Notes under the pieces: generated by a model
What the model saw: the letters and a program-made list of their open reading frames with translations, nothing else
What the model was told of the DNA's origin: nothing
The model's database searches: none
Position numbers and translations under genes: made by a program
Source: Tridacna crocea
Taxonomy: Eukaryota > Mollusca > Bivalvia > Cardiida > Cardiidae
DNA: 64,000 bases
Direction of reading: 5' to 3'
NCBI GenBank assembly: GCA_943736015.1
Contig: OX031063.1
Location: 38,146,672-38,210,671, forward strand
In this document: one piece after another, positions 25,561 through 36,656 of the stretch
Layout: each line of letters opens with the position of its first letter
How positions within the stretch are numbered: position 1 is the first letter of the stretch

Positions 25561-26032
25561 TTGTTTTTGTAAATTTCTTTTTTGCACAAGTCTGCTGTAG
25601 CACAAAACCTAATATGGTCTCGGATAAGTTGCGTATAACACCATTCATTCAATTAAACAATCCATGAAAATAGTCTGTATGCTTCAGCAGATATATTTTC
25701 AATCGTCGGGAGAGGCTGATTTGAATGGCGCTGAAAAAGAGGTAAGTATTGAAAGGAAATAGGTTCTATCTATTACAGAACGTGTTTGCAAGCGAAAGAA
25801 TGAACAATACATTGAAAGAGCGCAGGAAATATGGGCAATAAATTGGTACATAAACAGGACGAGAGGTTTACAACCCTACCAAGAAAAAATAACAACGTAC
25901 AAATCTTCAGCTACTTGCTGTCCTTTGATCTACTAATACAGATGCGGTGTTAATTTCATACACCTCCTTGACATCTATGTGTTAAAACTGCTTTTTGCTT
26001 TCCGTTACGTTTCTCGTCAAGTGGTTGTTTAA
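25561..26032. other. Intergenic, no gene seen
   Basis: A short open stretch from the ATG at 25679 to a GTAAGT at 25742 was considered and not called. Confidence 0.4.
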
Positions 26033-26261
26033 TTAACCCATTACCACACAATCCCTACTTTTGACGCCCCTGAGAAAGAAGCCTTTTGAAAACACTATGG
26101 GAAAAGGAGAAAATGCTGGTAACCAGCATTTTCTCCTTTTCCCAAAGTGTTTTCTACCCATCCCAGAACAAATTTCAATTTTTCTGTCACCTTTATTTTG
26201 TCGTCTGCAAATACTTTCAATTTGAATCTGTCTAAATTTTTCTCGTGTGGTAATGGATTAA
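26033..26261 (+). mobile_element. Hp1 hairpin MITE, intact
   Basis: TTAACCCATTACCACACAAT to GTGTGGTAATGGATTAA. The ends differ (CCCATTACC / GGTAATGGA) but still match each other. Confidence 0.92.
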
Positions 26262-26298
26262 ATAAGAGCAGGTGAAAATAGTAACAGAAGTTAAGCCC

Positions 26299-26526
26299 TT
26301 AACTCATTACCAAACAACAAACTGCAGACTTCTCCAAATTGAAAGCATATGCAAACGACAAAATAAAGGTGACTACAAAATAGAAATTTGTTCTGGGAAG
26401 GGTAGAAAACACTGTGGGAAAAGGAAAAAATGCTGGTTACCAGCATTTTCTCCTTTTCCCATAGTGTTTTCAAAAGGCTTCTTTCTCAGGAGCGTCAAAA
26501 GTAGGGATTGTGTGGTAATAGGTTAA
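26299..26526 (-). mobile_element. Hp1 hairpin MITE, intact
   Basis: TTAACTCATTACCAAACAAC to GTGTGGTAATAGGTTAA; inverted to the copy 37 bp upstream. Confidence 0.92.
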
Positions 26527-26552
26527 GTGCCTTTAATAACTGTTGTAGCCGA

Positions 26553-26625
26553 TGGGGCAAGTGTAGATCAAAATCAGACTGCACAAAAAGTGCAATCTGA
26601 TCTTTGATCTGCACTGTCCACTTTG
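26553..26625. mobile_element. Hp3 core
   Basis: GTGTAGATCAAAATCAGACT to its complement with the loop AAAAAGTG; ends not intact. Confidence 0.7.
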
Positions 26626-26894
26626 CGAAAACACTGTAGATGAATACAACTTTGATATTGTACCAGTCTATGTTAGGTCTTATCTCTGCACCGAAACTGT
26701 ACGTACGGTTTATTCGGTCTTCTGTTGCGAATATTATTCGCGGAAGAAGACATGTATGTTTTTCTCTGTTACTTGAGAATTATTTCTTACCTTTTTTCGC
26801 GCTAAATAAGTTAAACTTCCAAGTTTAGAGTAGAAACCCGAATAACGCTACATCAATTTTTTTTTTTTGTAAAGGAAAAAAAAATCTCATTAGA

Positions 26895-26996
26895 CGTTGT
26901 AGGATCAAGATCAGACTGACGTTCTGTGCAGTCTGATCTTGATCCACACTGTCTGCAAAAGGTCAGTGTGTCGCTCTTAGCAGCCAAAGAGTTGAA
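26895..26996 (-). mobile_element. Hp3 partial copy
   Basis: The hairpin GATCAAGATCAGACTGACGT... and the end AGCAGCCAAAGAGTTGAA. Confidence 0.65.
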
Positions 26997-27022
26997 AAAT
27001 TGATAAAATATTGAGAATATAT

Positions 27023-27226
27023 TTAGCCCTTAACCACAAGAAAGGCTTTTTGAAACAGTGTTGGAAAAAGTTATTAGGCTGGTAACCAGTATTTTTTCCC
27101 TTTTCACAATATTTCCTATCCTTTCAAAAGCACCCCCATAACCTGTGCCACATGTAATTTATTTTTCGTCTGCACGTGCTTTCAATTTGGACAAGATTCA
27201 AAATTTGACGTCTGGTAAAGAGTTAA
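27023..27226 (+). mobile_element. Hp1 hairpin MITE, degenerate
   Basis: The left arm is shortened; GCTGGTAACCAGTATTTT and the right end GGTAAAGAGTTAA are clear. Confidence 0.8.
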
Positions 27227-27460
27227 GTTCTCGACAAGTACTTGTAGAGCAGACGAAAGCAGCCAGAAGAAATTAGGGTCTAATGTGCACGTATGTACAT
27301 ACAGATGCATATTTTTACTTTAACAACAACACAAAAAAAAAAAAAAACCGGGAGGGGGATGGGTGAGGGAATTCAATTAATTGCACCTTTAAGTGTGCAA
27401 TCATAATTACAAAGTTATCTGCGCTTGAAATCTTTGGGAAAATGTTATGAATTATTTAAA

Positions 27461-27663
27461 CGTTTACTTCATAGTCCTCAGTTTTAACGACCCTGGGGAA
27501 TAAAGGCTTTTGAAAACATAATGGGAAAAGGTGAAAATGCTGGTAACCAGCATTTTCTCCTTTTCCCACAAAGTTTTCTACTCTATTAAAGACAAAGGTC
27601 ATAATCTGTTCGTCCCCTGCAAATGCTTTTTTATATGATCCAGTTCAATACTTTGTCGTTTGC
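27461..27663 (+). mobile_element. Hp1 hairpin MITE, ends decayed
   Basis: The stem GGGAAAAGGTGAAAATGC is complete; the right end stops at TTTGTCGTTTGCC. Confidence 0.8.
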
Positions 27664-27791
27664 CTCCTTTTCTCACATTCTTCCTCAGAGTTGAAAAATA
27701 AAAGAAAACGGGATTGGTTGGTACCGGGCTAAAAGAAATGCATTTTTCGGATAAGGCTTGATTTAATAGGATCAATGTAACCCATTTACTT

Positions 27792-28004
27792 CTTAACCAG
27801 ACATTCGAATTCCGGACTTATCAAAAGTCATAGTATTTCATTTTCAGATTGAAAATCGACAGTATTTCAATGGATGGAATTATCTTTGACAGGGTAGAAA
27901 ATATTGTTGGAAAAGGAAAAAAAAGACTTGTCCTTTTCCTAAAAATCCTCTCCCAACCTTTTATCCTCAGGGAAGCTCAAATCAGTGTTGTGAGGTAGAC
28001 TTAA
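27792..28004 (-). mobile_element. Hp1 hairpin MITE, degenerate
   Basis: GTAGAAAATATTGTTGGAAA and GTCCTTTTCCTAAAAATC remain. Confidence 0.6.
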
Positions 28005-28007
28005 ACG

Positions 28008-28092
28008 ACAAAGGTCAAAATTCCTACTGAAGGTCTGGATCAAGATCAGGTTGCACAGAACGTGCATTCTGATCTTTGATCTACACCTATTT
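28008..28092. mobile_element. Hp3 core
   Basis: GATCAAGATCAGGTTGCACA pairs with GTGCATTCTGATCTTTGATC. Confidence 0.65.
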
Positions 28093-28198
28093 TTTCCCCC
28101 GTAGGATTTGATCAAATGTTCTAAAACTGCAATGGAACTATAGTACATGTATATATTTCATCCTTAAAGGAACGTCGGCTTTAAATGGCGTATAAGTA

Positions 28199-28410
28199 TT
28201 TACCCCTTAGACTGCTAAGGGCGCTTCTGCGGACAGTGTAGATCAAAGATCAGACTGCACTTTTTGTGCAGTCTGATCTTTGATCTACATTGTATGGTAC
28301 GGTATTTTCTCTCCGGCGAAATCAACTTTGAAATCGCGATATTTGTCTTTTGTTACTTTTAAGTGGAAATTTTCATTTTTTGTATTTAACAGTACGATAA
28401 GGGTTCATTT
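28199..28410 (+). mobile_element. Hp3 hairpin MITE, near full length
   Basis: CCCTTAGACTGCTAAGG to CGATAAGGGTTCA. The stem GTAGATCAAAGATCAGACTG is perfect around TTTTT. Confidence 0.8.
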
Positions 28411-28780
28411 GTTTTATCTGCGCGGTCATTAAACGGACATAAGACTGGATAATTGAAATCAAAACAGTCTGCTGTAAATACAAGCAAATAAACGATTTCC
28501 ACATATAAACAGGATTTTCTGATTAGACCTCCGATATAAACAGATAAGATTATCATCACTAATGCCTGATTCCACAGGGAAAAACATAAGATTTTGGTCC
28601 ACGTAGTTAATCCGTAAACAAACTATTTTAAAGGTAAACATAACTAGTTCAAGGAACAGAGAAAGGATGAATTTGGAAAAAGAGTACTTTTTTTTTCCCC
28701 AGTTCTATTATATGAAGAAAGTCCTTATGTACCAAAACTTCACATATTCCAAGCAATTACCGACTATAAAATTTTCGGAT

Positions 28781-28790
<10 letters not shown>
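28411..28790. other. Intergenic, no gene seen
   Basis: No repeat or coding signal recognised. Confidence 0.4.

Positions 28791-28794
<4 letters not shown>

Positions 28795-28835
<41 letters not shown>
28795..28835. repeat. (TC)n microsatellite
   Basis: About 20 TC units, followed by TCTA units. Confidence 0.9.
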
Positions 28836-28837
<2 letters not shown>

Positions 28838-28901
28838 ATGTCTATCTATCTATCATTCTCTCTCTCTCCCCACTCACCGGTTTACATACGCCACACAGTT
28901 T

Positions 28902-29058
28902 TATCCCTTCACCAAACAATCCCCTTTCTTCCACTTGTTTTTTACGATAGACGCCTTTTGGAAACATTGTGGGAAAAGGAGAAAATTCTGGTAACCAGCA
29001 TGTTCTCCTTTTCCTACAATGTTTTATTCCCTACTGGAAACAAATTTCAGTTCGCTTA
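28902..29058 (+). mobile_element. Hp1 hairpin MITE, 3' end lost
   Basis: ATCCCTTCACCAAACAATCC; the stem is near complete with T/G changes near the tip. Confidence 0.75.
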
Positions 29059-29304
29059 ATTTTTTTGTTACAACTGTGTGCTATAAGCTACAGAATAATG
29101 TTGTTGTTTCTTCTTCTTCGTATTGCAAATTATTTGTTATAAACTAAAGAAATGAGGCAATAGGTGAACGCACTTTTTTGCCAATATATTTTCAGTCATA
29201 CTTCTACAGTAAATTATCTGATTCTGCCACACGATAATTTTTATTCTTTTGATTTTTTTTTTTGCATACATCAAAGAAGATAATACATTATGTAATATGT
29301 CTTT

Positions 29305-29470
29305 CAAATAGAATTTGTCTTTGAACGGCTGGAAAACCTTTTACGGAAAAAGAGATAATACTTGTTAATAACATTTCCTCCTTTTCCCCCAATGTTTTCA
29401 ATAGCCTTTTGTCCCCTAAGACATAAAAAAGAAGTGACTTAAAACTTTGGTGTATGGTTCATTGATGTTG
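29305..29470 (-). mobile_element. Hp1 remnant
   Basis: TTTGTCTTTGAACGGCTGG and TCCTCCTTTTCCCCCAATGT remain. Confidence 0.5.
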
Positions 29471-29802
29471 ATCGTACCAGTTTACAAGGATATTTTCTGT
29501 CTTCTTCCAACACGTTGTTTCGGAGGACAGTGAGGTTGATTCATCCAGCAAGTCCGAATAAGGGGTCACTGTTCCTGTCTTTGCTAGGACAAAAATTTAT
29601 TGCCTTCAATTAGATATACCTTAATTGCCACGAGAAAACGTTTAAGATCGACCACAGATACCATTAGATATGTAACGATACCATAATAACGCTATACTAG
29701 CTGTAAAAATGACAAATGGCGGACCCAGTGGTATAACTTGTACCATTTTACAACTATTGTTGAAAAGGGGGTCCTTTCTTAATCTCGAAACCCTAGGCCT
29801 CA
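29471..29802. other. Intergenic, no feature seen
   Basis: Unique-looking sequence; no ORF of note. Confidence 0.4.
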
Positions 29803-30045
29803 TTTATCCCTTTGTCTCACCTTTTCCTGTTTTAACGACTTTGATAAAAAAAAAAAAAAAAAAAAAAGCCTTTTGAAAACATTGTGGGAAAAGGAGAAAA
29901 TGCTGGCAACAGCATTTTCTCCTTTTCCCACTGTGTTTTCTACAACATAAAAGGCAAACATAATCTTTTATGCTACACTGAATTTGTCGTCTTAAAGCTT
30001 TCCGTTTGGTCGAGTCTAAAACGTTTTTGTTTGGTAAAATGTTAA
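29803..30045 (+). mobile_element. Hp1 hairpin MITE carrying an A-tract
   Basis: TTTATCCCTTTGTC to GTTTGGTAAAATGTTAA. The GAAAGAAG site of the left arm is expanded to over 20 A (about 29847-29869). Confidence 0.85.
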
Positions 30046-30767
30046 ATTGCGAGGGCAATAAAAAGTAAATTTTAAAATTACAGCCCCGTCACATTATAAG
30101 TTTGATGACCAATTAGTGCGGTCATATTTCACTAATTGATGACCGATGGCGTGACGTCACGGTCAATTGACTTAGGGGTCATCGGCTGACCAAAAACTGA
30201 ATCACAGAGCCAACTCGAACACTGAACAGTCCTCACCAGGAAAAAAATGTTCACCTACCATACTCTAATGATACAGAATAGTACTGTTTTCTAACTAGAA
30301 GCTATATATAAATTTGGACCATAGTCCATTGTCCATTGACAGTTATAAATTTGGAACAATAGCACAATTATCAAAATTAATGTAGATCAGGTACTAGAGT
30401 CTGTAAGAATAGCAACGCACTCAGGATTGTAGTTTATATATAATTAAGAATTTGAACACTTCATAATAATGAAACTTCTGTCTACGTAAATCTATCATAC
30501 ATAAGAGAAAAACACGCTTAATATCAATAGACATCCATGAAAACGGACCTAAACCAAGAACATTTCGTCGATGTACTTCCAAAACATCGTAACAAGCTGT
30601 AGTTACGAGGTTTTGGAGGTACACCGACGATTTATTAAACTTGTAGATATCTTTTGTCTAAGGAGCTGGCTCTCTGATTGATTGAATGTTGTTTGAAGCC
30701 GCTTTAAAACAATATTTCAGTCATATTACGGCGACAGCAAATAAATTCATTTGTGAACCATCACTCA
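30046..30767. other. Intergenic, no gene seen
   Basis: 30100-30180 holds short GATGACCAATT-type inverted matches; no clear element. Confidence 0.4.
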
Positions 30768-30962
30768 AAAGAGGACCATCTGGGAAGTGCAAAAAGTGTC
30801 GACCCTGGTCAGCCTGCGCATATTGCGCAGGCTGACCAGGGTCAACACTTTTCGCTTTTATGATATTTTCTGTTTGAAAAGTAGTCATTCTACCTTACTA
30901 TACTATCATTTTTTAACTATCAACTTAAAGTTACCTTTACTATCTTTGATCTGTTTTCGTCT
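30768..30962 (+). mobile_element. Hp4 hairpin element, best copy
   Basis: GAGGACCATCTGGGAAGTGC, then GTGTCGACCCTGGTCAGCCT pairing with AGGCTGACCAGGGTCAACAC around GCGCATATTGCGC. The tail (GTAGTCATTCTACCTTACTA) matches the copies at 11648 and 14985. Confidence 0.8.
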
Positions 30963-31029
30963 AAATGGTTACAAAATTCCTAGACGGTCCCTTTTTGAGT
31001 GACTGATCACATTTATGTCCTGGTTTCGC

Positions 31030-31160
31030 CAGTGGACTAGGGTATGGCTCTGAAGTATCTTGCCAAAGGACCTTCGAAAACCCATTCCTTCTATTGAGGT
31101 TCGAACCCAGGACCACCAGGTTACGGGTCCTATATACATTACCACTAAGTCGGACAGGAT
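31030..31160 (-). mobile_element. tRNA-derived SINE head
   Basis: On the minus strand, CTTAGTGGTAATG (A box) and GGGTTCGAACC (B box). Confidence 0.6.
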
Positions 31161-31493
31161 CTCTGCAAAATCGTAAAGATGAGCAGCACTCAGCCAAATG
31201 GGGCTTTAACGCATCTCTGTGATATCCTATGTCAAGCAAGACAATACACATGTAGGTAGAAAGGTCCCTGCAACAGCATAAAACTTATAAATTGCAAAAA
31301 GTTTCGACCAATGTCAGCCTTGGCAGAACATAGCTCATATACAGTATTTCTTTGAGATACCCTGTGGAGACATCGAATTACAGTCCTGTTTTCACCTAAA
31401 AGAGATTGAAACAGAAAATTGATTTTGAACTACATATACATGTACCTCGATTATTGCCTTTAACAAAAAAGGAAAGAGTAATACGAAACAGGA

Positions 31494-31495
<2 letters not shown>

Positions 31496-31534
<39 letters not shown>
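31496..31534. repeat. (TC)n microsatellite
   Basis: About 19 units, followed by CCTCCATCCGTCCCTCCCTC. Confidence 0.9.
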
Positions 31535-31538
<4 letters not shown>

Positions 31539-31855
31539 CCATCCGTCCCTCCCTCTCTCCCAACACCTGGCATTTGCCTACAAGCTAGGTAGAAATCCAG
31601 CGAGTTTCAAATTTAGGACAGAGCAATAGTTCTTCAGTTAAAATTTTATTTCCTCCAATTAAGGCTAAATGGTTCAGGATACAGTTGTTTAACCGCCAAT
31701 ATGTCAGGTTTTATGTTCAAGATGTCGTAAAGTGATCGTCCTGATAACATCTTTTTATTGGCCAGAATTGGATAAATCAACTTGATATCGACCAGTAACG
31801 ACAGTATCGCTTCACATGGTTATATCATAGCTTTACTTGGATGAGTGACCAAGAT
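31535..31855. other. Intergenic, no feature seen
   Basis: Nothing recognised. Confidence 0.4.
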
Positions 31856-32082
31856 TTAGCTCTCAACTAAAGTACAATAATTTAGACTTTGTCCAATTTA
31901 AAATTATTTGTAGGAGATACATTAAATTGTGGCTTAAGAGAGCTCTCTGTGAACTAGGAGAAAACATTGTGGGAAAGGAGAAAATGCTGGTTACCAGCAT
32001 TTTCTCCTTTTCCCACAGTGTTTCAATGCGTCTTCTTTGTTAGGGTCATAAAGACATGGGGTCGCTAGGTGAAGAAGTTTAA
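31856..32082 (-). mobile_element. Hp1 hairpin MITE
   Basis: CTCTCAACTAAAGTACAATA; a perfect stem around GCTGGTTACCAGC; it ends AGAAGTTTAA. Confidence 0.82.
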
Positions 32083-32280
32083 TCCTTCACCATATTATCG
32101 AGATTTTTAACGACCTTGACAAAGAAGGATTTGGAAAATATTGCGAGAAAAGGAGAAAATGCAGGAACCAGCTTTTTTTCTTCTTTTTCAAAGGTAAATT
32201 TTGCTGTGTAAGACACGTTTTTGTCGTCTGTCAGATGCTTTGATTTTGGACCAGTCTAATTTTATTTCGTTTGAAACAAA
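32079..32280 (+). mobile_element. Hp1 hairpin MITE, degenerate
   Basis: It shares TTAA with the previous copy. The stem tip is reduced to GCAGGAACCAGC; the right end is decayed. Confidence 0.72.
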
Positions 32281-32334
32281 GTAAAATCATCTCCACATTC
32301 ACTTTTATTATAGATCTGGACAAGATAAAGGGAA

Positions 32335-32420
32335 TGAGTGGGTCGGTCAACATACGAGCTTGTGGTATATGGGATATCTATTGGTTCGAACCCAGGCTTG
32401 GTTCAAGGTTCTCTTTTCTA
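32335..32420 (+). mobile_element. tRNA-like SINE fragment
   Basis: A B-box-like TGGTTCGAACCCAGG after GGTCGGTCAACATACGAGC. Confidence 0.4.
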
Positions 32421-32437
32421 GACTACATGTTGACAGT

Positions 32438-32628
32438 TAACCATTTTCCACAAAATTCCGATATTGTACGACCCTGACAAAGTTTTGAAAACACCTCAGG
32501 ATAAAAAGGAGAATAACGCTGACATTTTCTCCTTTCCTCAAAATGTTTTCAACCCTATCAAAGATAAATTCCATCTTTTGAGCCACACTGGAGTCGTCGT
32601 CTGCAAATGTTTGCAATTTTGGACATTT
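32438..32628 (+). mobile_element. Hp1 hairpin MITE, degenerate
   Basis: CGACCCTGACAAAGTTTTG and GTCGTCTGCAAATGTTTGC; cut off at its right end by SINE-like sequence. Confidence 0.7.
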
Positions 32629-32695
32629 GGGTCCCGGGTTCGATCATTTATCCATTGGCCGAGTTTTTTCAATGAAGTTTCCTTGGGCAAGGTTC
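32629..32695 (+). mobile_element. SINE fragment between two Hp1 copies
   Basis: GGGTCCCGGGTTCGATCATT (B-box-like), then CCTTGGGCAAGGTTCCCAA. Confidence 0.5.
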
Positions 32696-32912
32696 CCAAA
32701 CGACAAACTTTTGGACTAGACCAAATTGAAAGCATTTGCAGATGGCAATTCAACTCTTGCTGAAAAGATGATTTCTGTCTATGATAGGGTAGAAAACATT
32801 GTGGGAAAAGGAGAAAATGCTGGTTACCAGCATTTTCTCCTTTTCCCACAATGTTTTCAAAAGGCTACTATTCCAGACCCGTTAAAACCAGGGATTGTTT
32901 GGGAAAGGGTTA
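32695..32912 (-). mobile_element. Hp1 hairpin MITE
   Basis: ACGACAAACTTTTGGACTAG to TTTGGGAAAGGGTTAA; perfect stem. Confidence 0.88.
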
Positions 32913-33133
32913 ACCAAACGACATAATTTCAGACTGGTTCAGATTGAAAGCATTTTGCAGAAGACAAATTTAATATAGATCGGATTATAAAATTTGGATG
33001 TGATTGGGCAGAAATCATTGTGGGAAAAGGAGAAAATGCTGCGGGTTACCAGCATTTTCTCCTTTTCCAACAACGTTTTTAGAAGGCTTCTTTCTCAGGT
33101 TCGTGGACACCTGGGATAGTTTGGTAAACGGTT
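32909..33133 (-). mobile_element. Hp1 hairpin MITE
   Basis: It uses the TTAA of the preceding copy, in the same orientation. The loop has three extra bases (GCTGCGGGTTACC). Confidence 0.88.
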
Positions 33134-33216
33134 AGTCAATCTAACGTTTATACACAAATGTTTCTAGCTGATTTCAAGGAAAACACTGTTCTCTTCATCA
33201 AATTTATTTTTACTCT

Positions 33217-33421
33217 TTAGATGCTGAGAGCGAATACCTGACCTCTTGCGGACAGTATAGATCAAGATCAGACTGCACAGAACGTGCAATCTGATCTTTG
33301 ATCTACACTGTCCGATAAGGAGATATTATTCCCTAAAACATTACTTTGAAATAGCAATACTTGGGTTTTTAACTATAGGAATGGAAAGTTCATTTTACTT
33401 GTTTAGCAGGATAAGGCTTAA
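33217..33421 (+). mobile_element. Hp3 hairpin MITE, full length
   Basis: The stem GTATAGATCAAGATCAGACT is almost perfect; the right end TTTAGCAGGATAAGGCTTAA shares TTAA with the next Hp1. Confidence 0.85.
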
Positions 33422-33654
33422 CTCATTACCACACCACTCCTAGTTTTGACCCTCCTGGAAAAGAAGCCTTTTGAAAACATTGTTGGAAAAGGAGAAAATG
33501 CTGGTAACCAGCATTTTCTCCTTTTCCAACAATGTTTTCTACCCTTCAAAAAACAAATTTTAAAATTTCAATCACTTTTATTTTGTCGTCTGCAAATGCT
33601 TTTGATTTGGACACTTCTAAAATACTAAAATAATGTCGTCTGGTAATGAGTTAA
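33418..33654 (+). mobile_element. Hp1 hairpin MITE, intact
   Basis: TTAACTCATTACCACACCAC to CTGGTAATGAGTTAA. The stem has TTGGAAAAGG matched by CCTTTTCCAA. Confidence 0.93.
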
Positions 33655-34610
33655 AAGGTTGGGATAGGTGTAGGTGTAGGTGTTTGGGGGGGGGGGGGGA
33701 AATCGCTTAGGGATCAGTGTAACGGGAAGACAAAATTAAGAAATGTAAATAAATGATTGTCAAGATGGTGCGAGAATAGCGCCTCCCTTTAATCGGATCA
33801 AAGTGCGCCAAGTATTTACTTTCCATCTTCACATCTTAATTCCATTAGAGTTCATTATCTTTAACGCATCTTTCAAATATTTACCAGTTTCTAATTATCT
33901 CTGTATAGATTCCACCATTCATAATTTTTCTACACTATTACACAAGCATTTGCGACGGAAAGATCTTTTTGCGAAACTATTTTCTCTGTTGGGCCCTTCC
34001 GCATTATAACCCATTACTTCACTGAAGCCAACTTTATACTCGAAGTGAAATGTAGTACAGGAAATAGAAATATATGCAACTTTTTTGAAAGGTATAAGAA
34101 AAAATATGGGAAAATGAACCATTAGTGATGAAAAACAAAACTGCTTGGAGTCTCAAACTTATTTTAACAAATACTTAGACAAAAAGAAAGCTAAAACGTT
34201 AGTTTTACGTCGTATTGGCCTTTTGGTGTATTTTTGTAAGCATTTCATAATTAAATAAATATTTAACGGGAAATCCGAGCCAGGCAAACAGATGAATGTC
34301 AAGTAGGTGCAAGGATTTGTTCAGCACCTGTAATACTACATCGAACTACACATACTGGGTGTTTATCAATCACACCTGCAATCAAAAGTAAATACATACA
34401 TGTACTGGTAAAATATCACTGCCAATGTACGTCAGGGTTTTTTTTTTTTGTCTCTCATATTAAAAGAACTTATTTTTTTACCAAAGCCCCTTTGATTCTA
34501 TGGAACAAGTTTGAAATTGATTTCACCGTCTTGACATCGATTACAATCTAACTAATTCGAATTGATCACCGTTAACAAGTTTCAACAACCAGACGATTCA
34601 TTTCGTCTCT
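33655..34610. other. Intergenic, no gene seen
   Basis: A G-run is at about 33687-33701. The remainder is AT-rich without recognised repeats. Confidence 0.45.
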
Positions 34611-34612
34611 TA

Positions 34613-34815
34613 AAGCTCTACCAAACGACAAAATTTTAGACTTGTCCAAATTGAAAACAGTTGCAGACGACGAAAATGAATGTGACTCAAAAATTGAAAC
34701 TTGACATTGGAAGAGTAGAGAACTGTGGTAAATGGAAAAAAATACTAATAACCAGTACTTTCTCCTTCTTCCACAATGTATTCAGAGAAGGCTCTTTCCT
34801 CGGGGTGTGACGAAG
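34613..34815 (-). mobile_element. Hp1 hairpin MITE, degenerate
   Basis: CTCTACCAAACGACAAAATT is well kept; the stem is diverged (AATACTAATAACCAGTACTT). Confidence 0.75.
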
Positions 34816-35084
34816 AATTTTTTCCTTTTACCGCAATGCTTATAAATGTATAAATTGACCATCCGTGTTGATTATCCCCAGTATTTACAGTGATGGTTGA
34901 AGGTAGCTGTCTGTAAATTTGCTTCAGGGGGTTAATGTCGATGTGAAATGAATGAAACATCGTAATAACAATCTAGAATGTTCAGAATCCTATTACAAAG
35001 CTAACGAAGCAATTTATCAAAGTACGCCCTTTTCTCCAATGCGAAGAATAGGAGGGAAGGCTTTTATTCAAAGTTACTTTTTTT

Positions 35085-35308
35085 TTAAACTCTTTTCCAA
35101 ACGACAACATTTTAGACTGGTCCAAATTGAGAGCATTTGCAGACGACAAAATAAAAGTGAAATTTGAAATTTGTTTTGTGAAGGGTAGAAAACATTGTGG
35201 GAAAAGGAGAAAATGCTGGTTACCAGCATTTCTCCTTTTCCCACAATGTTTTCTGAAGTCTTCTTTCTCAGCGTGGTCAAAAGTAGGGATTGTGTGTTAA
35301 TGGCTTAA
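35085..35308 (-). mobile_element. Hp1 hairpin MITE, intact
   Basis: TTAAACTCTTTTCCAAACGA to TGTGTTAATGGCTTAA; one base is missing from the second arm. Confidence 0.9.
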
Positions 35309-35515
35309 CTGACAGGTACATAAACGAATTTTCCCTTCTGAGACAACATGCAAAAGACAAAAAAAAAAAATGTGACTCAAACGCTGTATTTTTCTGCTTT
35401 AGAGGGCAGAAAACACGGTTGAGAAAATAAAAGGAGAAAGTGCTGGTTTCCAGAATTTCTCCGTTTGCCACAATGTTTTCAGAAGCTTAACTATTCATGG
35501 AAGTTGAAGATTAAA
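35305..35515 (-). mobile_element. Hp1 hairpin MITE, degenerate
   Basis: It starts at the shared TTAA; GACTCAAACGCTG, GGAGAAAGTGCTGG and TTTGCCACAATGTTTTC remain. Confidence 0.65.
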
Positions 35516-35670
35516 ACTTAGGAAAAGTATGTATTCATAAAACGTGACCAAGTAACCTGGCCCGAAATAACATTTCAATCCATTACAAAAATTGTCGATC
35601 TTTCTTAATAATAGTGTAAACGTAAAAAAATGTGCATCTCAAAAAATGACAAAAACATAATTTCTCAAAA

Positions 35671-35714
35671 TTCTTCTTCTTCTTCTTCTTCTTCTTCTTC
35701 TTCTTCTTCTTCTT
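35671..35714. repeat. (TTC)n microsatellite
   Basis: About 14 units, then an A-run. Confidence 0.9.
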
Positions 35715-35715
35715 C

Positions 35716-36136
35716 TCTTTTTCAAAAAAAAAAAAAAAAAAAGAGTAGGGTACAGCTATATATACGGGTTCAAAAAATCTATTTTTAAAGAAAATCTATC
35801 AATTTCGAACAAAAACAGGCTAACGTTTCTGTTTCATTTGGTTCGATAATTTTACAAAAAAAAAACTAACAAAAAGAACGAAAAAAAAAATCTATAAAGA
35901 AAAGGTGATAATCGGTAAGATAGCATCTACAGCCGGCATTTTAGTAACCCAACTTCAGTCCCGTAATTACAAGAAATTATTGTCGAAAACTGCTCTAATT
36001 TTGTTGTCATGGTAATAAAGAGCACGTGCGTATGATTAATATAGCCTTTTAGGGGAAGAAATATTTCATCTGTTGCTACATTGCATTTGAATTTGCCGCG
36101 CCGCCAGTAAAAAAGACTTCAGTGTATACGTAATCA
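35716..36136. other. Intergenic, no feature seen
   Basis: A-rich simple sequence, nothing else. Confidence 0.4.
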
Positions 36137-36349
36137 TTAAACGATCCCTGGTTTTTACGTCCGAGATAGAAGCCTTTTAAAAGCATTGTGGGAAAAGGAG
36201 AAAATGCTGGTAACCAGCATTTTCTCCTTTTCCCACAATGTTTTCTATCCTGTTGGAAACAAATTTTAATGTTTGAGTGACGGTTATTTTGTCGTCTGCT
36301 AGTGCTTTCAATTTGAACCTGTCTAGAATATTGTCGTTTGGTAGAGTTA
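36137..36349 (+). mobile_element. Hp1 hairpin MITE
   Basis: ATTAAACGATCCCTGG; a perfect stem; it ends GTCGTTTGGTAGAGTTA. Confidence 0.9.
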
Positions 36350-36352
36350 TCT

Positions 36353-36515
36353 CTTTCAGCGCCAAGTAGCTAAACTTGTCTTCTTCCGACAGCTATTTAT
36401 GCAATCCATTGAAACTTACAAAGACCTTGATTGCATAGGTTTGACTAAAAGTGCAGCCTGATCTTTGATGTATACATCCCGCTAAGTCAGCCAAACCTAT
36501 AGAGGATATTTTGGT
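36353..36515 (-). mobile_element. Hp3 hairpin MITE, degenerate
   Basis: CTCTTTCAGCGCCAAGTAG and GTGCAGCCTGATCTTTGATG; one stem arm is mostly missing. Confidence 0.5.
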
Positions 36516-36519
36516 TTTT

Positions 36520-36656
36520 TTTTTCGGTGAAAGATCGAAATTTATTTCATCGAGTGGACACCATTGGTAATATTTTCACGAGTGGCGCGGCCACGCGTGA
36601 AAATATTACCGATGGTGTTTACAAGATGAAATAAATTTCAATCTTTCACCGAAAAA
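36520..36656. mobile_element. Palindromic element (CGGTGAAAGAT ends)
   Basis: An imperfect inverted repeat: CGGTGAAAGATCGAAATTTA to TTTCAATCTTTCACCG, with GGTAATATTTTCACG / CGTGAAAATATTACC inside and GGCGCGGCC at the tip. Confidence 0.8.

Noticed and set aside
25679-25741. Possible small exon (ATG CTT CAG..., then GTAAGT)
   Set aside because: 21 codons without a recognisable motif and a chance donor; no promoter or partner exon seen.
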